DNA from: Flectonema sp. DT1601
Lineage: Eukaryota > Euglenozoa > Diplonemea > Diplonemida > Diplonemidae
Length of the DNA stretch: 64,000 nt
Direction: 5' to 3'
Assembly: GCA_964019425.1 (NCBI GenBank)
Contig: OZ025800.1
Span: forward strand, 1-64,000
Shown: positions 1 to 12,695 of the stretch, one piece after another
Position numbering within the stretch: the stretch's first letter is position 1
Layout: each line of letters starts with the position of its first letter
The notes under the pieces: generated by a model
Seen by the model: the letters and a program-made list of their open reading frames with translations, nothing else
Told to the model about the DNA's origin: nothing
The model's database searches: none
Program-made: the position numbers and the translations under genes

Positions 1-3000
1 CGGGTTTGCGGTTTTGCGGGTTTGCGGTGTTTGCGGGTTTGCGGGTTTGCGGTCTTTCGGTTTGCGGGTTTGCGGGTTTGCGTTTGCGGGTTTGCGGGTT
101 TGCGGGTTTGCGGGTTTGCGGGTTTGCGGGTTTGCGGGTTTGCGGGTTTGCGGGTTTGGTTTGCGGGTTTGCGGGGTTTGGCGGGGTTTTGCGGGTTTGC
201 GGGTTTGCGGGTTTGCGGGTTTGCGGGTTTGCGGTTTGCGGTTGCGGTTTTGCGGGTTTGCGGGTTTGCGGGTTTGCGGGTTTGCGGGTTTGCGGGTTTG
301 CGGGTTTGCGGGTTTGCGGGTTTGCGGGTTTGCGGGTTTGCGGGTTTGCGGGTTTGCGGGTTTGCGGGTTTGCGGGTTTGCGGGTTTGCGGGTTTTGCGG
401 GTTTGCGGGTTTGCGGGTTTGCGGGTTTGCGGGTTTGCGGGTTGCGGTTTGCGGTTTGCGGGTTTGCGGGTTTGCGGGTTTTGCGGTTGCGGTTTGCGGG
501 TTTGCGGGTTTGCGGGTTGCGGTTTGCGGGTTTGCGGGTTTGCGGGTTGCGGGTTTGCGGGTTTGCGGTTTGCGGGTTTGCGGGTTTGCGGCGGTTTGCG
601 GGTTTGCGGGTTTGCGGGGTTTGCGGGTTTGCGGGTTTGCGGGTTTGCGGGTTTGCGGTTTGCGGGTTTGCGGTTTGCGGGTTTGCGGGTTTGCGGTTTG
701 CGGGTTTGCGGGTTTGCGGGTTTGCGGGTTTGCGGTTTGCGGTTTGCGGGTTTGCGGGTTTGCGGATTGCGGTTTGCGGGTTTGCGGGTTTGCGGGTTTG
801 CGGGTTTGCGGGTTTGCGGGTTTGCGGTTGCGGTTTGCGGTTTGCGGGTTTGCGGGTTTGCGGGTTTGCGGTTTGCGGTTTGCGGGTTTGCGGGTTTGCG
901 GGTTTGCGGGTTTGCGGGTTTGCGGGTTTGCGGGTTGCGGTTTGCGGGTTTGCGGTTCGGTTTGCGGTTTGCGGGTTTGCGGGTTTGCGGGTTTGCGGGT
1001 TTGCGGGTTTGCGGGTTTGCGGGTTTGCGTTTTGCGGGTTTGCGGGTTGCGGGTTTGCGGGTTTGCGGGTTTGCGGGTTTGCGGGTTTGCGGTTTGCGGT
1101 TGTTTGCGGGTTTGCGGGTTTGCGGTCGGTTTGCGGGTTTGCGGGTTTGCGGGTTTGCGGGTTTGCGGTTTGCGGGTTTGCGGGTTTGCGGGTTTGCGGG
1201 TTTGCGGGTTTGCGGGTTTGCGGGTTTGCGGGTTTGCGGTTTGCGGGTTTGCGGGTTTGCGGGTTTGCGGTTTGCGGGTTTGCGGGTTTGCGGGTTGCGG
1301 GTTTGCGGGTTTGCGGGTTTGCGGGTTTGCGGGTTTGCGGGTTTGCGGGCGGTTTGCGGGTGTTTGCGGGTTTGCGGGTTGCGGGTTTGCGGGTTTGCGG
1401 GTTTTGCGGGTTTGCGGGTTTGCGGGTTTGCGGGTTTTGCGGGTTTGCGGCGTTTGCGGGTTTGCGGGTTTGCGGTTTGCGGGTTTGCGGGTTTGCGGGT
1501 TTGCGGGTTTGCGGGTTTGCGGGTTTGCGGGTTTGCGGTTTGCGGGTTTGCGGGTTTGCGGGTTTGCGGTTTGCGGGTTTGCGGGTTTGCGGGTTTGCGG
1601 GTTTGCGGGTTTGCGGGTTTGCGGGTTTGCGGGTTTGCGGGTTTAGCGGGTTTGCGGGTTTGCGGGTTTGCGGGTTTGCGGGGTTGCGGGTTTGCGGGTT
1701 TGCGGGTTTGCGGGTTTGCGGGTTTGCGGGTTTGCGGGTTTGCGGGTTTGCGGGTTTGCGCGGGTTGCGGGTTTGCGGGTTTGCGGGTTTGCGGGTTTGC
1801 GGGTTTGCGGGTTGCGGTTTGCGGGTTTGCGGTTTGCGGGTTTGCGGGTTTGCGGTTTTGCGGGTTTGCGGGTTTGCGGGTTTGCGGGTTTGCGGGTTTG
1901 CGGGTTTGCGGGTTTGCGGGTTTGCGGGTTTGCGGGTTTGCGGGTTTGCGGGTTTGCGGGTTTGCGGGTTTGCGGGTTTGCGGGTTTGCGGGTTTGCGGG
2001 TTTGCGGGTTTGCGGGTTTGCGGGTTTGCGGGTTTGCGGGTTTGCGGTTGCGGTTTGCGGGTTTGCGGGTTTGCGGGTTTGCGGGTTTGCGGGTTTGCGG
2101 GTTTGCGGGTTTGCGGGTTGCGGGTTTGCGGGTTTGCGGGTTTGCGGGTTTGCGGGTTTGCGGGTTTGCGGTTTGCGGGTTTGCGGGTTTTGCGGGTTTG
2201 CGGGTTTGCGGGTTTGCGGGTTTGCGGGTTTGCGGGTTTGCGGGTTTGCGGGTTTGCGGGTTTGCGGGTTGCGGTTTGCGGTTTGCGGTTTGCGGGTTTG
2301 CGGGTTTGCGGTTCTTGCGGGTTTGCGGGTTGCGGGTTTGCGGGTTTGCGGGTTTGCGGGTTTGCGGGTTTGCGGTTTGCGGGTTTGCGGGTTTGCGGGT
2401 TTGCGGGTTTGCGGGTTTGCGGGTTTGCGGGTTTGCGGTTTCGGTTTGCGGGTTTGCGGGTTTGCGGTTTGCGGGTTTGCGGGTTTGCGGTTGCGGTTTG
2501 CGGGTTTGCGGGTTTGCGTTGCGGTTTGCGGGTTGCGGTTTGCGGGTTTGCGGGTTTGCGGGTTTGCGGTTTGCGGGTTTGCGGGTTTGCGGGTTTGCGG
2601 TTGCGGTTTGCGGGTTTGCGGGTTTGCGGGTTTGCGGGTTGCGGGTTTGCGGGTTTGCGGGTTTGCGGGTTTGCGGGTTTGCGGTTTGCGGTTTGCGGTC
2701 GTTTGCGGGTTGCGGTTTGCGGGTTTGCGGGTTTGCGGTTTGCGGTTTGCGGGTTTGCGGGTTTGCGGGTTTGCGGGTTTGCGTGCGTTTGCGGGTTTGC
2801 GGGTTGCGGGTTGCGGGTTTGCGGGTTTGCGGGTTTGCGGGTTTGCGGGTTTGCGGGTTGCGGGTTTGCGGGTTTGCGGTTTGCGGTTTGCGGGTTTGCG
2901 GGTTTGCGGGTTTGCGGGTTTGCGGTTTGCGGGTTGCGGGTTTGCGGTTTGCGGGTTTGCGGGTTTGCGGGTTTGCGGGTTTGCGGGTTTGCGGGTTTGC

Positions 3001-5388
3001 GGGTTTGCGGGTTTGCGGGTTTGCGGGTTGCGGGTTGCGGTTTGCGGTTTGCGGGTTTGCGGGTTTGCGGGTTTGCGGGTTTGCGGTTGCGGGTTTGCGG
3101 GTTTGCGGGTTTGCGGGTTTGCGGGTTTGCGGGTTGCGGGTTTGCGGGTTTGCGGGTTTGCGGTTTGCGGGTTGCGGGTTTGCGGGTTTGGCGGGTTTGC
3201 GGTTTGCGGGTTTGCGGTTTGCGGGTTTGCGGGTTTGCGGGTTTGCGGGTTTGCGGGTTTGCGGGTTTGCGGGTTTGCGGGTTTGCGGGTTTGCGGGTTT
3301 GCGGGTTTGCGGGTTTGCGGGTTTGCGGGTTTGCGGGTTTGCGGGTTTGCGGGTTTGCGGGTTTGCGGGTTTGCGGGTTTTGCGGGTTTGCGGGTTTGCG
3401 GGTTTGCGGGTTTGCGGGTTTGCGGGTTTGCGGGTTTGCGGGTTTGCGGGTTTGCGGGTTTGCGGGTTTGCGGGGTTTGCGGGTTTGCGGGTTTGCGGGT
3501 TGCGGGTTTGCGGGTTTGCGGGTTTGCGGGTTTGCGGGTTTGCGGGTTTGCGGGTTTGCGGGTTTGCGGGTTTGCGGGTTTGCGGGTTTGCGGGTTTGCG
3601 GGGTTTGCGGGTTTGCGGGTTTGCGGGTTTGCGGGTTTGCGGGTTTGCGGGTTTGCGGGTTTGCGGGTTGCGGGTTTGCGGGTTTGCGGGTTTGCGGGTT
3701 TGCGGGTTTGCGGGTTTGCGGGTTTGCGGGTTTGCGGGTTTGCGGGTTTGCGGGTTTGCGGGTTTGCGGGTTTGCGGGTTTGCGGGTTTGCGGGTTTGCG
3801 GGTTTGCGGGTTTGCGGGTTTGCGGGTTTGCGGGTTTGCGGGTTTGCGGGTTTGCGGGTTTGCGGGTTTGCGGGTTTGCGGGTTTGCGGGTTTGCGGGTT
3901 TGCGGGTTTGCGGGTTTGCGGGTTTGCGGGTTTGCGGGTTTGCGGGTTTGCGGGTTTGCGGGTTTGCGGGTTTGCGGGTTTGCGGGTTTGCGGGTTTGCG
4001 GGTTTGCGGGTTTGCGGGTTTGCGGGTTTGCGGGTTTGCGGGTTTGCGGGTTTGCGGGTTTGCGGGTTTGCGGGTTTGCGGGTTTGCGGGTTTGCGGGTT
4101 TGCGGGTTTGCGGGTTTGCGGGTTTGCGGGTTTGCGGGTTTGCGGGTTTGCGGGTTTGCGGGTTTGCGGGTTTGCGGGTTTGCGGGTTTGCGGGTTTGCG
4201 GGTTTGCGGGTTTGCGGGTTTGCGGGTTTGCGGGTTTGCGGGTTTGCGGGTTTGCGGGTTTGCGGGTTTGCGGGTTTGCGGGTTTGCGGGTTTGCGGGTT
4301 TGCGGGTTTGCGGGTTTGCGGGTTTGCGGGTTTGCGGGTTTGCGGGTTTGCGGGTTTGCGGGTTTGCGGGTTTGCGGGTTTGCGGGTTTGCGGGTTTGCG
4401 GGTTTGCGGGTTTGCGGGTTTGCGGGTTTGCGGGTTTGCGGGTTTGCGGGTTTGCGGGTTTGCGGGTTTGCGGGTTTGCGGGTTTGCGGGTTTGCGGGTT
4501 TGCGGGTTTGCGGGTTTGCGGGTTTGCGGGTTTGCGGGTTTGCGGGTTTGCGGGTTTGCGGGTTTGCGGGTTTGCGGGTTTGCGGGTTTGCGGGTTTGCG
4601 GGTTTGCGGGTTTGCGGGTTTGCGGGTTTGCGGGTTTGCGGGTTTGCGGGTTTGCGGGTTTGCGGGTTTGCGGGTTTGCGGGTTTGCGGGTTTGCGGGTT
4701 TGCGGGTTTGCGGGTTTGCGGGTTTGCGGGTTTGCGGGTTTGCGGGTTTGCGGGTTTGCGGGTTTGCGGGTTTGCGGGTTTGCGGGTTTGCGGGTTTGCG
4801 GGTTTGCGGGTTTGCGGGTTTGCGGGTTTGCGGGTTTGCGGGTTTGCGGGTTTGCGGGTTTGCGGGTTTGCGGGTTTGCGGGTTTGCGGGTTTGCGGGTT
4901 TGCGGGTTTGCGGGTTTGCGGGTTTGCGGGTTTGCGGGTTTGCGGGTTTGCGGGTTTGCGGGTTTGCGGGTTTGCGGGTTTGCGGGTTTGCGGGTTTGCG
5001 GGTTTGCGGGTTTGCGGGTTTGCGGGTTTGCGGGTTTGCGGGTTTGCGGGTTTGCGGGTTTGCGGGTTTGCGGGTTTGCGGGTTTGCGGGTTTGCGGGTT
5101 TGCGGGTTTGCGGGTTTGCGGGTTTGCGGGTTTGCGGGTTTGCGGGTTTGCGGGTTTGCGGGTTTGCGGGTTTGCGGGTTTGCGGGTTTGCGGGTTTGCG
5201 GGTTTGCGGGTTTGCGGGTTTGCGGGTTTGCGGGTTTGCGGGTTTGCGGGTTTGCGGGTTTGCGGGTTTGCGGGTTTGCGGGTTTGCGGGTTTGCGGGTT
5301 TGCGGGTTTGCGGGTTTGCGGGTTTGCGGGTTTGCGGGTTTGCGGGTTTGCGGGTTTGCGGGTTTGCGGGTTTGCGGGTTTGCGGGTT
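1..5388 (+). repeat. (TTTGCGGG)n tandem array, left edge of window
   Basis: The whole stretch is built from the 8-mer TTTGCGGG. From about 3,671 to 5,388 it is perfectly regular, roughly 214 units. The left 3.67 kb contains many 7-mer and 9-mer units caused by single-base gains or losses in the T3 and G3 runs, plus a few substitutions. Because 8 is not a multiple of 3 and no stop codon arises, every reading frame is open, so long frames here are not genes. Four G3 runs separated by 5-nt loops also make the + strand able to form G-quadruplexes. The array runs off the window, so its full length is unknown. It resembles a telomere repeat in composition but not in orientation. Confidence 0.97.
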
Positions 5389-6056
5389 TGAGAAAGACAA
5401 AGGAGAACCAAGTTAACACGAAGCAACTCATTCACGAAGGGGTAATGGGAAAACGGCACCGCATGCTTGTACAATTGCATGTTCGACCACGGCCTAAAAT
5501 CGGCCGGGGGAAAGGTTGGCACCGTCACAGGGGTAGGGCGGGTGGGAAAACGCTTTGCGTTAAGACCCTTCCTAGCCTGAATAAATGAGTACAATGAAAT
5601 AATGATAAGAGAACAGTAAAATGATAAATCTGAAATAATAACAAGAGAACAAAAATGATACTTAAACAACATTTAATGTTGATCAATGAAAAGGAAAATA
5701 TTATAAGAGTATATCGTACTTCACTTGCCTTTTGTGCAGTTCCCAGTCTGAGTGTTGGGAACCGCTCGGCATTCTCAGTGAAGTACTGTTGAAAAGGAAA
5801 AGTCATAAAGGAGAGTCTGATAAAAACAATCACACGAATTAACCACATAACAAGATACTAGCATCATAAGCCTCATGTCGTCTTAGCTTTCCCATTTTCT
5901 CAGCTGAATAAAATGATGATGAGAAAGACAAAGGAGAACCAAGTTAACACGAAGCAACTCATTCACGAAGGGGTAATGGGAAAACGGCACCGCATGCTTG
6001 TACAATTGCATGTTCGACCACGGCCTAAAATCGGCCGGGGGAAAGGTTGGCACCGT
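5389..6056 (-). repeat. E1 B2-A2-B1 split direct repeat block
   Basis: On the + strand the order is B2 (short copy), a 21-bp G-rich spacer, A2 and B1. B1 (300 bp) matches the B copy at 17163-17462, and A2 matches A1 at 11070-11279. The A2/B1 joint (5756/5757) is the sequence expected when the two outer ends are joined in a circle. This is the split-repeat layout known from PAT/Ngaro-type YR elements. Confidence 0.85.
5716..5786. other. Bipartite inverted repeat at E1 circle-type junction
   Basis: Outer arms GTTCCC (5739-5744) and GGGAAC (5757-5762) flank a 12-bp spacer. Inner arms GTACTTCACT (5716-5725) and AGTGAAGTAC (5777-5786) are perfect complements. The architecture matches the E2 junction although the surrounding sequences are unrelated, which supports a functional recombination site. 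Confidence 0.75.
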
Positions 6057-7702
6057 AACACCACCACCACATCGCGAGTCAGAAAGGCCCTCACCGCAAG
6101 TTCAACTTCCCGCTGATGCTCCGATGAGCCTATAACTCCTGGATCCACCCTCGATGGCAAGTCTGCTGGGTTCAGCGCTGACTTCACATAAGCAATACAG
6201 AAACTAACCTTTCTGTCTGCCAGCACATCGATGGCCTGCACGACCGCATCGTTCAGCCGTTGCGATCGGACTGACATCTTCTTCCGTGCTACGCCAATGA
6301 CTGACGTGTTGTCGATCCAGATGGACATTCGTTTGCCATCACAGCAAACCGGCATCCCCGAGACCGTGTTCCTGAACGCCATCCCCTCGAGAACATTGAT
6401 GTGGAGCGACTGTTCCGAAGGACCCCACGCATCCCCCAAGACAGTAACCTCGGCCGTCCTGTCGTTCACAACCACTCCACCCCAACCTCTCAACGACGCA
6501 TCCACGAACGTCGTGAACTCATCCTGATCTGGCTCCCGCGCAACCACCCTCCTCGTCACAGCGGCAGCCGACCAACTGCGCAACTCCATCGCGACCGAAA
6601 CAGGGACCGACACTACATCATGCACCTGCCTCACCCCGCGGTTCAAACCGTTCGACAACCTCCGCAAGAACTTCAAGGCATACCAGTATTTCCCCGGAGA
6701 CGCCGCAGCGATCGCCGACGCATGCATCAGCCTCCCAGCCATCGACTCCAACTGACTCGCCGTCACAGACGACAAGTCCACCGCCGCCAACTTCCGCCGG
6801 ATCTTCGCTGACGGCATGACCGACGACGCCTCGTGGTCAAAGTCCACACCCAAAAATGTGTACTTGCTCACCGCCGTATTCGAGTCAGACGGCTTCCATG
6901 TAAGACGGAAGTCCGCCGCCGCAGCATCGAGATTCACCGTCGCCGCCAACACCGCGCCTTCCGTCCCCGTGTACCGAATGTTGTCGATGAACACGTCAAC
7001 GCCAACATCCCTGGCAGCCCACTGACGTCGCACGTAAGCTGGATCCCCCGCAGCCGCCGCTGCCAAAGAGTGCATCAGCTCCGGCGCGCAGACATGCCCC
7101 ATCGGCAAACGGCACAGCTCGAACCATTCACCCTCCGTCGTCTTGAATCGGAAGAGATCTCTCGCTTCCTCCGGGATTTCAATAGCATAAAAACCTGTCT
7201 TGAAATCCCGTGTCGAGCCAACCTCGGTCAGAACCCGATCCAAATATTTTGAGATGTGGAACAGCGGGACGTGAGCTTCGTAAGCTTCTTCGGCCCAACC
7301 ATTCGCATCCCTCGTCCAAAGGATGAACCGCTGCCGCAGTCCCTCCGGCTTCTCCTCCACCACGGTGAATGGAACGTTCACCGCTCTCCCCGGTCCACTC
7401 GCAGCTCGCGCGATCCCGTTCCTCAGCAACTCCGCAGCGTGCCTCCCAGCGAAAGATGAAGTAGACGACGAGCGACTCAACTTCCCCACCTCCGGGTAAA
7501 AGGTCAAGTTCCACACCTGATCGAACCTATCCCTCGCAACATCAGTCATCCTACTTCTGAGTCCGTCAACATCCATCGTCTCAACGCCACTCACATGCAA
7601 AGGCGACGAACGTTCCTCCGCCGTCGACGGCAGTCTTGTCCGCTTGCCCCTCCTGATGATGCTGTGCGTCGTGCACGGAGACAGCCGCGCCACCGCTTCC
7701 AT
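5963..7702 (-). CDS. E1 reverse transcriptase-RNase H
   Basis: The likely ATG at 7702 gives about 579 aa and sits 32 nt after the recombinase stop. The frame stays open further upstream, but that part is a shadow of the recombinase gene. RT landmarks are DFKTGFY (motif A), RLPMGH (motif B region), the catalytic-loop variant VFIDN, and TFLGVDFD. RNase H follows, with FVDASLRGWGG, an Asp in IWIDN and the terminal NPADLPSR. The 3' end of the ORF runs into repeat B1. The close relatives are the E2 and E3 proteins in this window. Confidence 0.85.
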   Translation of the reverse strand: MEAVARLSPCTTHSIIRRGKRTRLPSTAEERSSPLHVSGVETMDVDGLRSRMTDVARDRFDQVWNLTFYPEVGKLSRSSSTSSFAGRHAAELLRNGIARAASGPGRAVNVPFTVVEEKPEGLRQRFILWTRDANGWAEEAYEAHVPLFHISKYLDRVLTEVGSTRDFKTGFYAIEIPEEARDLFRFKTTEGEWFELCRLPMGHVCAPELMHSLAAAAAGDPAYVRRQWAARDVGVDVFIDNIRYTGTEGAVLAATVNLDAAAADFRLTWKPSDSNTAVSKYTFLGVDFDHEASSVMPSAKIRRKLAAVDLSSVTASQLESMAGRLMHASAIAAASPGKYWYALKFLRRLSNGLNRGVRQVHDVVSVPVSVAMELRSWSAAAVTRRVVAREPDQDEFTTFVDASLRGWGGVVVNDRTAEVTVLGDAWGPSEQSLHINVLEGMAFRNTVSGMPVCCDGKRMSIWIDNTSVIGVARKKMSVRSQRLNDAVVQAIDVLADRKVSFCIAYVKSALNPADLPSRVDPGVIGSSEHQREVELAVRAFLTRDVVVVLRCQPFPRPILGRGRTCNCTSMRCRFPITPS

Positions 7703-7734
7703 CGCCTCACCTTCGTCGTCAACGTCCTCCGCAA

Positions 7735-8790
7735 CTACAGCAGGATGGTGACCTTCCACGTTTGCAGCGCTCGGGCGGTGTCCACGAAATCCGACGAATA
7801 CCTGATCGTTGTTGCAGAGATGTTGGTTCCGTCTTCGGCGTGCTTCAACAGTCGTGATACCAGGTACCCTTCTGTGAGCCTTCCCTCGGCCATCGCTCGC
7901 ATCAAAGCCGCGGCGGCGCCTCGTTTTATCGAGTGGCCCGTAAAACCCCGCATTCCCGGAGTCCCCCGCCACAACTCTGCCAACCGCTCGGTGGTGACAT
8001 CCGTCAGCCGATCGAAAGGAGCCAGCTCCCGAAACAAGCTTGCGATCTCCCCGACCAGATCCCCCCGCAAGACCGCCCAACGGGACGGCACGAACGGGTT
8101 TGCTCTCCGGTGTTTTGGCGACGTCCCCCAGTCCACGATCACTTCCGCGTCCTCCACCAGAACGAAATGCGCCGACGTCAGCACGTGCACTTCTCCCCAC
8201 CGGGAAGCCGACTTCCAACACACCAGCGCCGCGAGCCTCAAACGTCCCGTTAGACTTCTCGCCCAACCCAACAGCTGCTCCTTTGACATGGGAACTGCTT
8301 GCGAACGCGGAACGGCCGCCCCTTTTGCCCTCAGCGCGCTTGCCAGGCTGAGGAGCGGTTGGTTTTCCAGACCAAGGTGTCGGTAGATCCCGGACAGCGC
8401 CTTTGCGTATTGCAGCTGTCCCTGCGGTCTCACGTCTGTGGCCAGCACGAACAACGCAGCTGTTTCGGCAGACATTGGCAGACGCTGAGCCAACGCCCAT
8501 TGTTCCAACCGACCCCAGAGGTTTCTGCGTTTCGACGAGGTTTCGTCCGCCCACATCGACGCGACGACCACCCCCAGGCGCTCCAACGCTGTGTCGTGGT
8601 CCACCCTTACTTCCATCGTGTCTCCACGGTGTCGATCGTCCCTCCGGATGTGTTCGAGGACCACCTTCCCGAAAACCGACGGAACTTCCACCTGCGCAGC
8701 GCATCTTCGTTTTCGGAATCCCTCTCGCGTACTCGCGCAAGGTCCCGGTGCGGCGACACTCGTTGACCCACGCTGCACTCCAGCTGGCAC
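7735..8790 (-). CDS. E1 tyrosine recombinase
   Basis: This ORF of about 351 aa follows the gag-like ORF by about 80 nt. The family's catalytic pattern is visible: an Arg in the motif SRWGE, then HSIKR (H-x-x-R), then LLKHA and the nucleophile Tyr in TTIRY near the C-terminus. In known YR retroelements this enzyme joins a circular DNA copy to the target without a target-site duplication. It lies upstream of the RT ORF rather than downstream, as in VIPER and TATE elements. Confidence 0.85.
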   Translation of the reverse strand: MPAGVQRGSTSVAAPGPCASTREGFRKRRCAAQVEVPSVFGKVVLEHIRRDDRHRGDTMEVRVDHDTALERLGVVVASMWADETSSKRRNLWGRLEQWALAQRLPMSAETAALFVLATDVRPQGQLQYAKALSGIYRHLGLENQPLLSLASALRAKGAAVPRSQAVPMSKEQLLGWARSLTGRLRLAALVCWKSASRWGEVHVLTSAHFVLVEDAEVIVDWGTSPKHRRANPFVPSRWAVLRGDLVGEIASLFRELAPFDRLTDVTTERLAELWRGTPGMRGFTGHSIKRGAAAALMRAMAEGRLTEGYLVSRLLKHAEDGTNISATTIRYSSDFVDTARALQTWKVTILL

Positions 8791-8871
8791 CGCGCCGACC
8801 AGGAGAGGCCGCGGTCCACTTGCCGCCCCTCCTCCCGCGACGCCCTCTACGGGTTCGTTTACGGCCAGGAT

Positions 8872-11058
<2,187 letters not shown>

Positions 11059-11069
11059 ATTAATTCTTA

Positions 11070-11279
11070 AAAACGCTTTGCGTTAAGACCCTTCCTAGCC
11101 TGAATAAATGAGTACAATGAAATAATGATAAGAGAACAGTAAAATGATAAATCTGAAATAATAACAAGAGAACAAAAATGATACTTAAACAACATTTAAT
11201 GTTGATCAATGAAAAGGAAAATATTATAAGAGTATATCGTACTTCACTTGCCTTTTGTGCAGTTCCCAGTCTGAGTGTT
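11070..11279 (-). repeat. E1 repeat A1 (5' terminal in sense)
   Basis: These 210 bp are identical by eye to A2 at 5547-5756. Its inner end lies just upstream of the gag ATG, so in sense it is the 5' leader. Its outer end reads GTGTT and is joined directly to the next array. Confidence 0.88.
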
Positions 11280-11813
11280 GGTTTGCGGGTTTGCGGGTTT
11301 GCGGGTTTGCGGGTTTGCGGGTTTGCGGGTTTGCGGGTTTGCGGGTTTGCGGGTTTGCGGGTTTGCGGGTTTGCGGGTTTGCGGGTTTGCGGGTTTGCGG
11401 GTTTGCGGGTTTGCGGGTTTGCGGGTTTGCGGGTTTGCGGGTTTGCGGGTTTTGCGGGTTTGCGGGTTTTGCGGGTTTGCGGGTTTTGCGGGTTTGCGGG
11501 TTTGCGGGTTTGCGGGTTTGCGGGTTTGCGGGTTTGCGGGTTTGCGGGTTTGCGGGTTTGCGGGTTTGCGGGTTTGCGGGTTTGCGGGTTTGCGGGTTTG
11601 CGGGTTTGCGGGTTTGCGGGTTTGCGGGTTTGCGGGTTTGCGGGTTTGCGGGTTTGCGGGTTTGCGGGTTTTGCGGGTTTGCGGGTTTTGCGGGTTTGCG
11701 GGTTTTGCGGGTTTGCGGGTTTGCGGGTTTGCGGGTTTGCGGGTTTGCGGGTTTGCGGGTTTGCGGGTTTGCGGGTTTGCGGGTTTGCGGGTTTGCGGGT
11801 TTGCGGGTTTGCG
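11280..11813 (+). repeat. (TTTGCGGG)n array between E1 and E2
   Basis: About 534 bp of the same 8-mer in the same orientation. Two identical clusters of three 9-mer variants (TTTTGCGGG) occur, starting at 11450/11467/11484 and at 11669/11686/11703. They are offset by 219 bp, which marks an internal duplication of a 27-unit block. Confidence 0.95.
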
Positions 11814-12695
11814 GGGAATCACTTTTTTAGGATCAGCCATAGTTCTGGTATGGAACTTTTGGGAGTAGAAAGTAAGATGAAGCAAGTTATAAAGATATAA
11901 CCTTGCAAAACTGGAATGTATACATGTACTAAAAGGAAAAGACTTGATAACTCATTCTTTCAATTTTATCTGCAGATGCTTTCTTTATTCTTACCCATTA
12001 AGACAAAGAATAAATAACTAAGAATGGAATATTGATGAGATACTACTACTTACGAAGGGGTGAAGGTGTGACCAAGTAATGGCGGTCGGCCATGGCCCGG
12101 CCGGGGGTTTAGGGAGGGTGGGAATTTTAAATTATTAAATTAATTTAAAGATGCAAGAATGCCTGGAAAGGCAGATAGGCATAAACGAATCAATCGTAAT
12201 GCACTATAAAAAAGATGGAAGAAACAAGTGGTCGTATTATACTATAGGCTCGACGAATCAATCATGTTGCACTATAATAAAATAAATGGTAAGACTGCTC
12301 ACATTAAGAACTGATAAGACAATGGATTGCTACATAGAAATTTGTATCATAAGAATAAAGTGGTGAACTACAGCGCTGATCCTGAGAGATTCCCATATTG
12401 GTGTTAGGGGAATCACTTTTTTAGGATCAGCCATAGTTCTGGTATGGAACTTTTGGGAGTAGAAAGTAAGATGAAGCAAGTTATAAAGATATAACCTTGC
12501 AAAACTGGAATGTATACATGTACTAAAAGGAAAAGACTTGATAACTCATTCTTTCAATTTTATCTGCAGATGCTTTCTTTATTCTTACCCATTAAGACAA
12601 AGAATAAATAACTAAGAATGGAATATTGATGAGATACTACTACTTACGAAGGGGTGAAGGTGTGACCAAGTAATGGCGGTCGGCCATGGCCCGGC
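11814..12695 (-). repeat. E2 B2-A2-B1 split direct repeat block
   Basis: On + the order is B2 (288 bp), a G-rich spacer at 12102-12123, A2 (284 bp) and B1 (288 bp). Both B copies match base for base by eye. The A2/B1 joint at 12407/12408 equals outer A end plus outer B end, as a circle junction would. Confidence 0.9.
12365..12439. other. Bipartite inverted repeat at E2 circle-type junction
   Basis: Outer arms GATTCCC (12388-12394) and GGGAATC (12408-12414) are separated by a 13-bp spacer. Inner arms GAACTA plus GCTGATCCT (12365-12383) face AGGATCAGC plus TAGTTC (12423-12439). The pattern resembles a tyrosine-recombinase core site with paired binding arms. The same halves recur at the true outer ends of the element. 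Confidence 0.75.

Noticed and set aside
1-5388. Terminal telomere of the chromosome
   Set aside because: The G-rich strand runs 5' to 3' inward from the left end, the reverse of a normal telomere. The array also recurs internally between elements.
1-5588. Very long open frames of repeating GFAGLRVC or RKPANPQT peptides
   Set aside because: They are translations of the 8-mer array, which has no stop in any frame because 8 is not divisible by 3. No start context or codon structure supports a protein.
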